A stretch of 54,420 nucleotides of DNA from Chitinophagaceae bacterium UBA1946 (GTDB lineage Bacteria; Bacteroidota; Bacteroidia; Chitinophagales; Chitinophagaceae). The notes below the pieces were generated by a model that searched no databases, was not told where the DNA came from, and was given only the letters and a program-made list of their open reading frames with translations. The stretch spans positions 342-54,761 of the forward strand of contig DDEU01000021.1 of assembly GCA_002336815.1 (NCBI GenBank), in the 5' to 3' direction. Positions 43,402 to 52,788 of the stretch are shown in pieces. The position numbers and the translations under genes were made by a program. Within the stretch, counting starts at the first letter, position 1, and every line of letters begins with the position of its first letter.

Positions 43402-44481
43402 ATGAATGGCAAAAAAAAAGGGGCAATAATAGCAGGACTGCTCCTGGTATCCTTATTTATCCGGCTCTTTTCGTCCAGCCCTGCCCGGGTTGAAACGTAT
43501 TATTCCACAGGGGTTTATCCTTATATCTCTTCTTTTTTAAAACACCTTTTTGGCTGGCTTCCCTTTAGTATCGGTGACCTGTTCTACCTGTTCATCATAG
43601 CCTGGTTGCTGTTAAAAATCGTAAAGGGGGTTAGAAAACTTTTTCAGGGAAAGATCAGGGCTGCCGGTTTCAGGAGCAAATGGTATCCTGTGACAGTGAC
43701 CATACTGCTGGTATATGTTTTCTTCAACCTGTTATGGGGTATCAATTACAACAGGCAGGGCATTACCCGTCAATTGGGTATAAGGATAGAAAAGTACAGT
43801 ACCGGTGAACTGATCACCGTTGATTCTATTTTGCTGGAGAAGGTAAATCAAAGCAAGGCCAGCCTCATCCGCAACCATACAAATTACCAGGAAAGCAGTG
43901 CCACATTTGAGGCAGCTACCCGGGCCTATGAAGTGATCGCAGGACGCTACCCCTTTCTTGCTTACCAGCCAGCGTCTATCAAAAACTCTTTTTGGGGATG
44001 GGCGGGCAATTACATTGGATTTACAGGTTACTACAATCCTTTTTCAGGAGAAGCGCAGTTGAACAATACGGTGCCGAAATTTTTACAGCCTTACACTTCC
44101 TGCCACGAAATAGCTCACCAGTTGGGATATGCCAAAGAGAACGAAGCTAATTTTGTCGGTTACCTGGCAGCAGCAGCCTCAAATGACAGCCTGCTGAATT
44201 ATTCAGTGTACCTCGATCTTTTCTTATACACCCAGCGCAATTTATTTGATGCCGATTCAGCGGCTACCAAACGCTTTTCGGGCCACCTGTTGCCGGAAGT
44301 AAGGGACGACCTGCTGGCATGGAAAAAATTTAACCAGGCACACCGCTCACCCCTGGAACCATTGTTCAGGCTGCTGTACGGCGCCTATCTCCGCAACAAC
44401 CAGCAACCATCCGGCATACTTAGCTATGATGAAGTAACCGGCTTTTTAGTGGCCTACTATAAAAAATTCGGGAGGCTTTGA
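43402..44481 (+). CDS. DUF3810 family membrane protein with HExxH motif
   Basis: 359 residues from the ATG at 43402. Three N-terminal membrane segments (about 8-25, 40-62, 85-106) lead into a large domain with HEIAHQLGYAKENEANF: His235, Glu236 and His239 fit a zinc-metalloprotease HExxH, and Glu248 is a likely third ligand. DUF3810 is a Bacteroidota family with no settled role; proteolysis is inference from the motif. An open frame from 43285 runs in front but would overlap the yceD start; TACTTTTA 5 bases before 43402 favours the shorter start. Confidence 0.82.
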   Translation: MNGKKKGAIIAGLLLVSLFIRLFSSSPARVETYYSTGVYPYISSFLKHLFGWLPFSIGDLFYLFIIAWLLLKIVKGVRKLFQGKIRAAGFRSKWYPVTVTILLVYVFFNLLWGINYNRQGITRQLGIRIEKYSTGELITVDSILLEKVNQSKASLIRNHTNYQESSATFEAATRAYEVIAGRYPFLAYQPASIKNSFWGWAGNYIGFTGYYNPFSGEAQLNNTVPKFLQPYTSCHEIAHQLGYAKENEANFVGYLAAAASNDSLLNYSVYLDLFLYTQRNLFDADSAATKRFSGHLLPEVRDDLLAWKKFNQAHRSPLEPLFRLLYGAYLRNNQQPSGILSYDEVTGFLVAYYKKFGRL

Positions 44482-44642
44482 TCTGTTACCGGTTATACCA
44501 AATTTAATCCCCCGGTAAATTCAATTCAAAACGGCTGCCGCCGGTGATACTAATATCAGAAATTAACTTTACGTTTGCGTGCTGAAAACAAGAAGAAATT
44601 CAAGATCCTCTATCGAAAAATTATTATTTAAACAATACCCAC

Positions 44643-45416
44643 ATGTCTTTACAATTACAAAAGCCCATTGCATTTATTGACCTGGAAACAACGGGCGTAA
44701 ACCTTTCCACAGACCGCATTGTAGAAGTAGCGATCATTAAAATATTACCCGATGGCAGCAGGCAGGTAAAAAGAAAACTCATCAACCCGGAAATGCCAAT
44801 TCCACAGCAGGTAATAGACATTCATGGCATTACAGATGAGATGGTAAAAACAGCGCCTACTTTTAAACAGGCGGCCAACGAATTAAAGCAGTTCATTGAA
44901 GGCTGCGACCTGGGAGGCTATAACAGCAACCGCTTTGACATTCCAATGCTGATGGAAGAATTTTTAAGGGCCGGCATCACCCTCGATCTTAGTGCAAAAA
45001 AAATGGTGGATGTGCAGCATATCTTTTACACAATGGAGCCACGCACACTCACAGCCGCTTATAAATATTATTGCCAAAAGGACCTTGAGGGTGCCCACAG
45101 CGCCGAACACGATGTAAATGCTACCATTGATGTGCTGCTGGCGCAAATAGAGCGCTACCCGGAATTAGGTACTACAGTGGAATCGATACTGGGCAAGATA
45201 GGAGAAGAAAAAATAGTGGACTATGCCCGCAGGTTCATCTTTGATGACAAGGGTGCAGAGATTTTCAATTTCGGCAAACACAAAGGCAGGGCTGTAACAG
45301 ATGTATTAAGGCAGGAGCCTCAATATTATGACTGGATGATGCGGGGAGATTTCCCATTGCACACCAAACAGAAGCTCACTGAAATACTTAACCGTACGCT
45401 GTTAAAAAATAACTAA
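44643..45416 (+). CDS. DnaQ-like 3'-5' exonuclease with C-terminal ExoX-like domain
   Basis: 257 residues. The DEDDh exonuclease motifs are seen: FIDLETTG (Asp13, Glu15), GGYNSNRFDIPML, and AEHDVNAT with the catalytic His and Asp. The extra C-terminus (about 200-257) carries FNFGKHKGRAVTDVL and YYDWMMRGDFP, a DUF3820-like module seen in some ExoX-type or quorum-related factors. Expected role: trimming DNA or RNA 3' ends. It is not the polymerase III epsilon subunit by context. The downstream glycosyltransferase gene begins 75 bases later. Confidence 0.87.
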   Translation: MSLQLQKPIAFIDLETTGVNLSTDRIVEVAIIKILPDGSRQVKRKLINPEMPIPQQVIDIHGITDEMVKTAPTFKQAANELKQFIEGCDLGGYNSNRFDIPMLMEEFLRAGITLDLSAKKMVDVQHIFYTMEPRTLTAAYKYYCQKDLEGAHSAEHDVNATIDVLLAQIERYPELGTTVESILGKIGEEKIVDYARRFIFDDKGAEIFNFGKHKGRAVTDVLRQEPQYYDWMMRGDFPLHTKQKLTEILNRTLLKNN

Positions 45417-45491
45417 AACGTTTGTGTTGAAAATATGTGGGTCTAAATTTCCGGGGAAATTGTAAATTCGTAGAATACCATAATAAAAAGT

Positions 45492-46244
45492 TTGGAGAAG
45501 ATAGTTATTATACCAACCTACAATGAGAAAGAAAACGTTGAAAGTATCATCGGTGCAGTGTTTGCGTTACAGCAAAACTATCATGTACTGATCATCGACG
45601 ATGGCTCTCCTGATGGCACCGCCAACATTGTAAAATCGCTGTTTGCGAAATACCCCAATCAATTATTTTTAGAAGAAAGAAAAGGCAAGCTTGGCCTGGG
45701 CACGGCATACATTCATGGTTTTATGTGGGCCTTAAAAAATGGTTATCAATTCATCTTTGAAATGGATGCCGATTTTTCACATAATCCAAAAGATTTAATT
45801 CGATTATATGATGCTTGTAAAAATCAGGGTGCTGATGTAGCTATTGGTAGCCGTTATGTAAAAGGAGGAGGTGTGATAAACTGGCCAGCCAACAGAATTT
45901 TTTTATCTAAAGGAGGTTCGCTATATACCAGAATCATTACTTGGATGCCAATTAAGGATCCAACTGCCGGGTTTATGTGCTACACTGCTAAAGTATTGGA
46001 AGCAATCAATTTTGACAATATTAGTTTTGTAGGATATGCTTTCCAAATTGAAATGAAATTTGCTGCATGGAAGTTGGGATTCAAAGTAAAGGAAGTGCCC
46101 ATTGTTTTTCAAGACCGGACTAAAGGTCAATCAAAAATGAACAAAGGTATTGTGAAAGAAGGCATATTAGGTGTGTTAAATCTTCGTTGGCAAAGTTTAT
46201 TCAAAAGCTATAGACGCAAAGTGGCAATGAAAACATCTGTCTGA
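45492..46244 (+). CDS. GT2 glycosyltransferase, polyprenol-phosphate mannose synthase-like, TTG start
   Basis: 250 residues. The GT2 fold is plain: IVIIPTYNEKENV, LIIDDGSPDGT (Asp36/Asp37) and EMDADFSHNP with the metal-binding DxD. Similarity is to DPM1-type enzymes that make polyprenyl-phosphate-mannose (or -glucose) from the nucleotide sugar at the inner membrane. No C-terminal membrane segments, so the short soluble form. Translation almost surely starts at TTG 45492: it encodes Met-Glu-Lys-Ile in register with family starts, and an in-frame stop lies at 45471. The first third has neighbour-like base composition, the rest is clearly more AT-rich. Confidence 0.87.
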   Translation: MEKIVIIPTYNEKENVESIIGAVFALQQNYHVLIIDDGSPDGTANIVKSLFAKYPNQLFLEERKGKLGLGTAYIHGFMWALKNGYQFIFEMDADFSHNPKDLIRLYDACKNQGADVAIGSRYVKGGGVINWPANRIFLSKGGSLYTRIITWMPIKDPTAGFMCYTAKVLEAINFDNISFVGYAFQIEMKFAAWKLGFKVKEVPIVFQDRTKGQSKMNKGIVKEGILGVLNLRWQSLFKSYRRKVAMKTSV

Positions 46245-46296
46245 GCAATAAGTACAATAAGAATCGTATCAATTCATTTTTATTCATCAATAATTC

Positions 46297-46752
46297 ATGT
46301 ATAGCAGATCAGAAGCTTCAAATATCAAAAAAGAATTTTGGACGAATTTTGGCTTATACATGAAGCCCGTAAAAAGTGCTGCCGGCAATACCATTAATTG
46401 GATTAATTACAAAACGGGAATACGGCATATTTATTTTCGAATGGATGCTACCAAACGAAATGCTACAATTGCCATTGAAATAAAACACTCCACTGCCGAA
46501 GAACGGATATTGTATTATGAACAGTTGGAATCTTTAAAGACTATTTTCGATCAAACAGTAGAGGAGGAGTGGGAGTGGCAATCTGTATTTTATGATGAAG
46601 ATGGTTTTCCCGCTTCCCGCATTTTTACAATGATTGAAAATGTAAATGTTTTTAATAAAACTGATTGGGCAGCTATAATTTCGTTTTTAAAAGATCGTAT
46701 TATCAAGTTGGATACTTTCTGGAATGATGTTAAATTTCAATTTGAAGTATAA
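46297..46752 (+). CDS. DUF4268 family protein
   Basis: 151 residues, soluble, with KKEFWTNFGLYM near the start and a Trp/Glu-rich centre (EEEWEWQSVFYDEDG). DUF4268 is found alone and attached to restriction/nuclease-like proteins; its function is unknown. The N-terminus is amphipathic and the C-terminus is helical. It sits in the AT-rich stretch, on the same strand as the genes around it, 52 bases after the glycosyltransferase. No catalytic residues can be named. Confidence 0.7.
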   Translation: MYSRSEASNIKKEFWTNFGLYMKPVKSAAGNTINWINYKTGIRHIYFRMDATKRNATIAIEIKHSTAEERILYYEQLESLKTIFDQTVEEEWEWQSVFYDEDGFPASRIFTMIENVNVFNKTDWAAIISFLKDRIIKLDTFWNDVKFQFEV

Positions 46753-46891
46753 TATTCCAAATAGTTTTATTAAGTTCGGTATTGAATGATTCAAACTCAT
46801 CTTATATGAAATAGCTGTAAGGAAACTTCATACGTAAAAGAATGATTATTACGGCTATTCCATCTGACATTCAAACAATAAAAATTGACAG

Positions 46892-47791
46892 ATGAAAATG
46901 ATAATACTTGCTTTTTTGATTTCAATTTCAGGTATGTTACAATCTCAGGACACTATAAAGCTTTACCAAGTTGTACCCAATAGCAAACCAAGTACCGTAA
47001 AAGAACAAAGCGAAACAGATGCTGGAGGCATCACCCGTATAAGCAATGTTACTACACCCGAAATGATAATGTACCAACCAGAAAAACCCAATGGTACAGC
47101 AGTGCTAATATGTCCGGGCGGCGGTTATCGAATATTAGCCATTAGCCATGAAGGGCATGATGTAGCTAAAGTTTTGAGTAAATGGGGTGTTACCGCATTT
47201 GTACTCAAGTATCGGTTGCCCGACGACAAAACCATGATGAACAAATCTATTGGTCCTTTACAAGATGCCGAACGTGCCATGCAGATCATCAGAACAAATG
47301 CAAAAAAATGGGGAATCAACGCAAAAAAAATAGGTGTAATGGGTTTTTCTGCCGGAGGGCATTTAGCAGCCTCCCTTTCTGTAAAATATAAAGAACAGTT
47401 GATAGAAAACCCTAAACATATTTCTTTTCGTCCCGATTTTTCCGTATTGGTATATCCTGTAATTAGCTTCACAGACAGCCTTACCCATAGTGGCAGTCGA
47501 GATAATCTGATTGGAAAAACTCCATCATCATTTTTAATTAAGAAATATTCCAATGAATTACTGGTTGATAAAAAAACACCTCCGGCTTTTTTAGTTCATG
47601 CCAAAGATGATGGCGCAGTACCTGTAGGCAATAGTATTGCATATTATAATGCTTTGCAGCAGTTACATATTCCTTCTGCTATTAGATATTTTGACAAAGG
47701 CGGACACGGGTTTGGTATGTACAATAAAAAGGAAACTGGCGAGTGGATGGATGATTTAAAAGCATGGATGAAGCAGTTGGGCTTTTTATAA
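46892..47791 (+). CDS. Secreted alpha/beta-hydrolase, acetylxylan esterase-like
   Basis: 299 residues. Signal peptide 1-18 (ending LQSQ). CPGGGYRILAISHEG is the oxyanion-hole region, the nucleophile Ser153 is in MGFSAGGHLAAS, Asp is in HAKDDGAVP, and His in KGGHGFGMY. The pattern matches the BD-FAE/acetylxylan esterase-like hydrolases used in plant polysaccharide deacetylation, though substrate here is not shown. It sits among other hydrolases in the AT-rich stretch but without a sugar-specific cluster. Confidence 0.83.
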   Translation: MKMIILAFLISISGMLQSQDTIKLYQVVPNSKPSTVKEQSETDAGGITRISNVTTPEMIMYQPEKPNGTAVLICPGGGYRILAISHEGHDVAKVLSKWGVTAFVLKYRLPDDKTMMNKSIGPLQDAERAMQIIRTNAKKWGINAKKIGVMGFSAGGHLAASLSVKYKEQLIENPKHISFRPDFSVLVYPVISFTDSLTHSGSRDNLIGKTPSSFLIKKYSNELLVDKKTPPAFLVHAKDDGAVPVGNSIAYYNALQQLHIPSAIRYFDKGGHGFGMYNKKETGEWMDDLKAWMKQLGFL

Positions 47792-47846
47792 CGGAGTTGC
47801 TGTTTTGGGCGTAGAAAATTTGATTAATTAACTTAAACTATAGTAT

Positions 47847-49250
47847 ATGAAAATTGCTTTTCACGGTGCGGCACAAACAGTTACAGGCTCCAAGCATTTG
47901 ATTACATTAAAAAATGGTAAAAAGTTATTACTTGATTGTGGCATGTTTCAGGGCATGGGCGACCAAACGGACACGCTAAACAGAACGTTCGGCTTTGAAA
48001 GCAACGAAGTAACTGCAATGATTCTCTCTCATGCACACATAGACCATTCCGGGCTTATTCCAAAACTGTTTGCGGAAGGATTTAATGGAAACATTTTTTG
48101 CACACCTGCAACTAAGGATCTGTCCGCAATTTTACTAATGGATAGTGCAGAAATACAGGAAAACGATGCAAGATTTATGGAGCAAAAAAATAAAACGGGC
48201 GTTGCAGAGTTTCAAAAACCGTTATATACCGCCGAAGATGCCAAACAATGCCTCGGCTTGTTTGTTCCAAAAGAGTATGGAAGCTGGTTTGATGTGATGG
48301 AAGGTGTGCAGTGTATGTTTACAGACGCCGGGCATATCATTGGTAGCGAATGTGTACATCTAAAAATTACAGAGGCAGGAAAAGTAACAAGACTTACTTT
48401 TAGTGGAGATATTGGTCGCTACCGAGATATCATTTTGCGATCGCCCGAAGCATTTCCGCAGGCTGATTATATCGTGATGGAATCTACCTATGGCAATAGT
48501 TTGCACGACAATATTACAGGTACTCCCGATCTTTTAGATGAATGGATACAACGGGTTTGTGTGCAAAGAAAAGGCAAACTTATTATGCCTGCCTTTAGTG
48601 TAGGTAGAACTCAAGAAATATTGTTTTTTTTAAACCAGTTGGATATAGAAAACCGTTTGCCAAAAATTCCATTTTTTGTGGATAGTCCATTAAGTATTGA
48701 GGCCACAAATATGGTAAAACGATTTCCTCAATATTTTAATAAGAGAATTCAGAACATCATGAAAAATGATGACGATCCCTTTATGTTTCCCGGACTTACT
48801 TATATAAAGGACGTAAAAGAATCCAAATTGCTAAACTATCGCAATGGTCCAATGGTGATTATTTCTGCCAGCGGGATGGCAGATGCCGGTCGTGTAAAAC
48901 ATCATATAAGTAATAATATAGAAAACTCTCGTAATGCTATTCTAATGACAGGGTATTGCGAGCCCAGTTCGTTGGGTGCAAGGCTTTTGTCGGGTATGAA
49001 AGAGGTGGGTATTTTTGGAGTAGAGCATCAGGTAAATGCCGAAATAGGTCAAATAAAAAGTATGAGTGCTCACGGCGATTATGATGATATGTGCCAGTGG
49101 CTAAGTTGCCAAAACCCCCGCGAGGTAAAGAAATTATTTTTAGTACATGGAGAACCTCAGGTGCAAGTAGAATTTAAAAAGCGGTTACTAAAAAAGGGTT
49201 TTTTGGATGTAGCAATTCCTGAAAGACATTTTGAAATTGGATTGGATTGA
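47847..49250 (+). CDS. MBL-fold beta-CASP RNA hydrolase (YsfB/RMMBL-like)
   Basis: 467 residues. The metallo-beta-lactamase motif HAHIDHSG (His62, His64, Asp66, His67) and later GHIIGS and FSGDIG are followed by the beta-CASP insert and the C-terminal RMMBL segment: SGMADAGRVKHH and SAHGDYDDM. These features fit the CPSF73-like RNA processing exonuclease/endonuclease family. Expected role: RNA 3'-end or mRNA processing in the cytoplasm. It lies 55 bases after the esterase gene. Confidence 0.9.
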   Translation: MKIAFHGAAQTVTGSKHLITLKNGKKLLLDCGMFQGMGDQTDTLNRTFGFESNEVTAMILSHAHIDHSGLIPKLFAEGFNGNIFCTPATKDLSAILLMDSAEIQENDARFMEQKNKTGVAEFQKPLYTAEDAKQCLGLFVPKEYGSWFDVMEGVQCMFTDAGHIIGSECVHLKITEAGKVTRLTFSGDIGRYRDIILRSPEAFPQADYIVMESTYGNSLHDNITGTPDLLDEWIQRVCVQRKGKLIMPAFSVGRTQEILFFLNQLDIENRLPKIPFFVDSPLSIEATNMVKRFPQYFNKRIQNIMKNDDDPFMFPGLTYIKDVKESKLLNYRNGPMVIISASGMADAGRVKHHISNNIENSRNAILMTGYCEPSSLGARLLSGMKEVGIFGVEHQVNAEIGQIKSMSAHGDYDDMCQWLSCQNPREVKKLFLVHGEPQVQVEFKKRLLKKGFLDVAIPERHFEIGLD

Positions 49251-49411
49251 CTGTAAAAAATCAGGTTTCTGTATTTTAGTTCCACAATGAGAATGGTTTT
49301 ACAATAATGCGAGAAAGCTCAACATTCGTTCTTCGATAGGTTTTTCGTGTTATAATCTCTCGAATCGTTACCTGAAAATATACATTAACGCATTATAACA
49401 ATAAAGCAGCA

Positions 49412-50812
49412 ATGAGAGTAATTACATTGGTATTAACCGCTTGCCTAATTTCATTGGCCATTTTTGGGCAAAATATTTCAGGGCAATGGAATGGAATTTT
49501 AAAAGTACAAGGAACACAATTACGACTTATATTTCATATTACCCAAACCAGTAACGCATATAGTTCCACAATGGACAGTCCAGACCAAGGTGCAAAAGGA
49601 ATTCCAACAACAACTACAAGTTTTGAAAACGCAATCTTAAAAATTACTATCGAAAATGCGAAAATAACATATGAAGGAACCTTAGGAAAGGATAATATTA
49701 TTATTGGAACTTTTAAACAAGGGGCACAGTCTTTTCCAATGAATTTATCAAAGGAGGTAATAGAAAAGGAGCAACTTGTAAGGCCACAAGAACCCATAAA
49801 ACCATATTCGTATTATTCAGAGGACATAACTTTTGAAAATAATAAAGCAGGAATTAGCTTAGCAGGAACACTAACGTTACCGAAAAAGGAAGGAGTATTT
49901 CCGGCTGTGATTTTAATAAGTGGTAGTGGGCCGCAAAACAGGGATGAAGAAATATTTGGGCACAAGCCCTTTTTAGTTTTATCTGACTATCTAACAAAGA
50001 ACGGTATTGCAGTTTTAAGGGTTGATGACAGGGGTACTGCCTTGTCAAAAGGCGACTATAAGTCTGCAACAAGTTTAGATTTTGCTACAGATGTTGAAGC
50101 TGGGATAGACTATTTAAAAACAAGAAAGGAAATTAGGAAGAATAAAATTGGCTTAATCGGGCATAGTGAAGGCGGAATAATTGCACCAATGGTTGCCAGT
50201 AAATCTAAAGATGTAGCTTTTATCATTTTGTTGGCAGGAACAGGTATTCAAGGCGACAAGCTACTTTTGTTACAACAGCAGTTGATAGGAAAAGTGTCAG
50301 GACTTAGCGATGAAGAGTTACAAAAAAATGCAATCATAAACAGAAAAGTGTTTGATATTGTAAAAGAATCAAATAATCTGGAACAACTTAAAACCGATTT
50401 GACTAATTGCATCAAACAAATAGTAAAGGACAATCCAAAAGACGAAAAGCCAAAAGGAATGAGTGAGGAGGATTTTGTAAACTTACAAGTAAACCAAATT
50501 GCCAATCCTTGGATGCAATTTTTCATCAAGTACAATCCTGCGCCAACATTGGAAAAAGTGAAATGTCCTGTTTTGGCACTTAATGGAGAAAAGGATTTGC
50601 AAGTTCCCCCTAAAGAAAATTTGGAAGCAATAAAAAAGGCATTGATAAAAGGAGGAAATAAAAAAGTTACAACAAAGGAATTGCCAAACTTAAATCACTT
50701 ATTCCAAGAATGTAAAACAGGTTCGCCAAATGAATATGCAACAATAGAACAAACATTTTCGCCGTCAGCTTTAACTGAATTGCTGAAATGGATACAAATA
50801 CAGACGAAATAA
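49412..50812 (+). CDS. Secreted alpha/beta-hydrolase with N-terminal beta domain
   Basis: 466 residues. Signal peptide 1-19 (ending IFGQ), then a beta-rich N-terminal domain (25-130, opening with NISGQWNGILKVQGTQLRL) and an alpha/beta-hydrolase domain (about 140-466). Nucleophile in IGHSEGGIIAPM; FRPSG-like oxyanion region reads LISGSGPQNRDE; Asp in NGEKDLQVPP and His in LNHLFQE. Similar to serine-aminopeptidase/S9-like exported hydrolases common in Bacteroidota. Substrate unknown. The next gene starts 16 bases after the stop, so they may be co-transcribed. Confidence 0.85.
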   Translation: MRVITLVLTACLISLAIFGQNISGQWNGILKVQGTQLRLIFHITQTSNAYSSTMDSPDQGAKGIPTTTTSFENAILKITIENAKITYEGTLGKDNIIIGTFKQGAQSFPMNLSKEVIEKEQLVRPQEPIKPYSYYSEDITFENNKAGISLAGTLTLPKKEGVFPAVILISGSGPQNRDEEIFGHKPFLVLSDYLTKNGIAVLRVDDRGTALSKGDYKSATSLDFATDVEAGIDYLKTRKEIRKNKIGLIGHSEGGIIAPMVASKSKDVAFIILLAGTGIQGDKLLLLQQQLIGKVSGLSDEELQKNAIINRKVFDIVKESNNLEQLKTDLTNCIKQIVKDNPKDEKPKGMSEEDFVNLQVNQIANPWMQFFIKYNPAPTLEKVKCPVLALNGEKDLQVPPKENLEAIKKALIKGGNKKVTTKELPNLNHLFQECKTGSPNEYATIEQTFSPSALTELLKWIQIQTK

Positions 50813-50828
50813 GAAGCTTATACGTACA

Positions 50829-51395
50829 ATGATGACTATAGAAAAACCTAAACAGCAAGGAAACTTGTATAAACGAGAATCCAATATGTATATTAGCTAT
50901 AACAAGTATCAGCTATTTGGAAAGATAATTTTATTGACAATTATAGTGCTTTTGGCGGCACTGTTTGCTTATTATCGCCCACCAGTTAATTTTAATAACG
51001 CTCCAATTGTTGGTATTATATTGCTCATAGTAATTTGGGTACTGTTAATATATGCCTTGACTATAATGATTTTACAATTATTATTTTTCCCCAAAGCAGT
51101 TGAGATTAATAGGATTGACCATGCCTTGACAGTTCATTATCTATTCCAGCATCCCAATATTATTCACATCACAGATATTGCTGAGTATTTAACCACCAGG
51201 CTAATTACCAAATCGACAAATTATGAAGGTATCTTACTTCATGTAAAAAGTGGAAGAAAATATTTATTTACTAACGGCAACCTTTCCAATTACAACCCTG
51301 TACAATCTTTTTTAGACGATTGCAAAATAAATTTTTCTGGGCATGAAAAATTCAATAATATTTTATATTTCGTTTCATTTTTTAGATACAAATAA
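50829..51395 (+). CDS. Two-TM membrane protein, unknown family
   Basis: 188 residues (or about 169 if translation starts at the ATG at 50886). Two closely spaced membrane segments (about 33-50 and 60-88) form a hairpin, followed by about 95 soluble residues of beta-rich character (VEINRIDHALTVHYLF, ILLHVKSGRKYLF) that resemble a small PH-like domain. I do not recognise a family. It lies 16 bases after the hydrolase gene on the same strand. Confidence 0.6.
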   Translation: MMTIEKPKQQGNLYKRESNMYISYNKYQLFGKIILLTIIVLLAALFAYYRPPVNFNNAPIVGIILLIVIWVLLIYALTIMILQLLFFPKAVEINRIDHALTVHYLFQHPNIIHITDIAEYLTTRLITKSTNYEGILLHVKSGRKYLFTNGNLSNYNPVQSFLDDCKINFSGHEKFNNILYFVSFFRYK

Positions 51396-51499
51396 TGCGT
51401 TTGTATAAGGTATTAGCGAAAGTTACATAAAACAGATTTTTATTAAAAATATTGGGCTATTGAATATATCTGTCTAAGATGTTCCGATTCATTTCCACA

Positions 51500-52600
51500 C
51501 TATCTATTGCCACTAATCCAGAGTAGGCATACAGGACTGCCAACTTTGATGCGTTGACCAGTATCCGTAAGCAATCCTGTTGTAATATTTCTGCTGAAAA
51601 TAGCAATATCATTGGATTGCTGATTAGCCGCTAATAAAAATTTTCCAGAAGGATGAATGGTAAAATTTCTTGGGAAATTGCCCCCAGAAGATTGTTGTTT
51701 TACAAAAGTAATCCTCCCCGTTTTGTCATTTACTTTAAAAAGCTGCAGCGTACTATTGCTTCGTTGCGAGGTGTATAAGAATTTTCCATCTGGCGACAAA
51801 TGTATATCGGCGCCTGCACCTTCCTGTCCTTTGGGTAAATAGTTTTCAGTTTGAATGATGGTATGCTTTTTCCCTTCATTTTTTATCACATTTACCGACC
51901 CAGACATCTCCTCAATAAGATAGCCAAAATTGCCATTCTTCGAAAAAATGATATGCCTTGGCCCACCACCCGGTTTTATTTGGATATAGCTTTTTTGTGC
52001 TGTATCTAATAAACCGCTTGTTGCATCAAATGGATAAATAACAACCTTGTCCAGCCCTAAGTCTGGAACATAAAGGCTCTTGTTATCGCCGCTAATATAA
52101 GTACAGTGTACGTGTGGAGCACTTTGGCGAGTTGCCTTAATACTACCTCCGTGGTGCTTTATGTATTGATGAATAGTGCCAATGGAACCATCAGTCTTGA
52201 TCGGGTGCACTGCAAGGCTTCCATCGCTATAGTTGCCCGAAAATAACCATTTGCCTGTTTGGTCAATGCTTATATAACAGGGAGCACTACCATGGTTCCA
52301 TTCGCTGTTTATTAACGATAATGAACCTTTGTCTTTATTATAAAGAAACGATGATATTTTACCTTTGTCGCTTTCGTTTACACTATAAATAAATTGTTGA
52401 TTTTTATCTATTGCAAGATAAGAGGGATTGTTGGCTACTATCACACTCTTTTCAGTTGCCTTGCCAGTATGGATGTCAAAATCGTAAACATAAATTCCCT
52501 TACTAAGTTGGTTATCGGTGTAGGTTCCTACAACTAAACGTTGCGATATTCCCATATACCCCATAAAAAGGAAAGACAAGCATAAAAAAACAAACTTCAT
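51500..52600 (-). CDS. Lactonase-type beta-propeller (6-phosphogluconolactonase Pgl family)
   Basis: 366 residues from the ATG at 52600. A signal peptide (1-18, ending GISQ) precedes a seven-bladed propeller of the Pgl/3-carboxymuconate cyclase lactonase family: VVGTYTDNQLSKGIYVYDFD, PSYLAIDKNQ, SAPHVHCTYISGD, GGGPRHIIFSKNG and PRNFTIHPSGKFLLAANQ. Cytosolic members hydrolyse 6-phosphogluconolactone; an exported one more likely acts on other lactones or glycan-derived compounds. A frame from 52735 exists but would bury the signal peptide. Divergent from the lipoprotein gene; a palindrome lies between. Confidence 0.85.
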   Translation of the reverse strand: MKFVFLCLSFLFMGYMGISQRLVVGTYTDNQLSKGIYVYDFDIHTGKATEKSVIVANNPSYLAIDKNQQFIYSVNESDKGKISSFLYNKDKGSLSLINSEWNHGSAPCYISIDQTGKWLFSGNYSDGSLAVHPIKTDGSIGTIHQYIKHHGGSIKATRQSAPHVHCTYISGDNKSLYVPDLGLDKVVIYPFDATSGLLDTAQKSYIQIKPGGGPRHIIFSKNGNFGYLIEEMSGSVNVIKNEGKKHTIIQTENYLPKGQEGAGADIHLSPDGKFLYTSQRSNSTLQLFKVNDKTGRITFVKQQSSGGNFPRNFTIHPSGKFLLAANQQSNDIAIFSRNITTGLLTDTGQRIKVGSPVCLLWISGNR

Positions 52601-52668
52601 AAATATTAATTTGAAAAATTGAAATTGAAAATACAATTGTTCGTGTACATATACTTGCCTCCTGTTAA

Positions 52669-52682
52669 ATATTGTACAATAT
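52669..52682. promoter_or_regulatory. 14-bp perfect palindrome between divergent genes, possible operator
   Basis: ATATTGTACAATAT lies in the 188-base gap between the lactonase and lipoprotein starts. A perfect palindrome of this length in a divergent promoter region suits a dimeric regulator, but no regulator gene is adjacent. Confidence 0.35.
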
Positions 52683-52788
52683 GATATTATAAGTTTTTTA
52701 ACAAGAGGGTACAAACGTTTTTTACTTTTTCGCAATCTATGTTATAAAAGACAAAAATAATTTTTAAAAACTATTAAATACTTAAACA

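Noticed and set aside
51500..52735. 411-codon version of the lactonase
   Set aside because: The first 45 residues of that frame precede a clear signal peptide starting at the ATG at 52600, so the longer form is unlikely.
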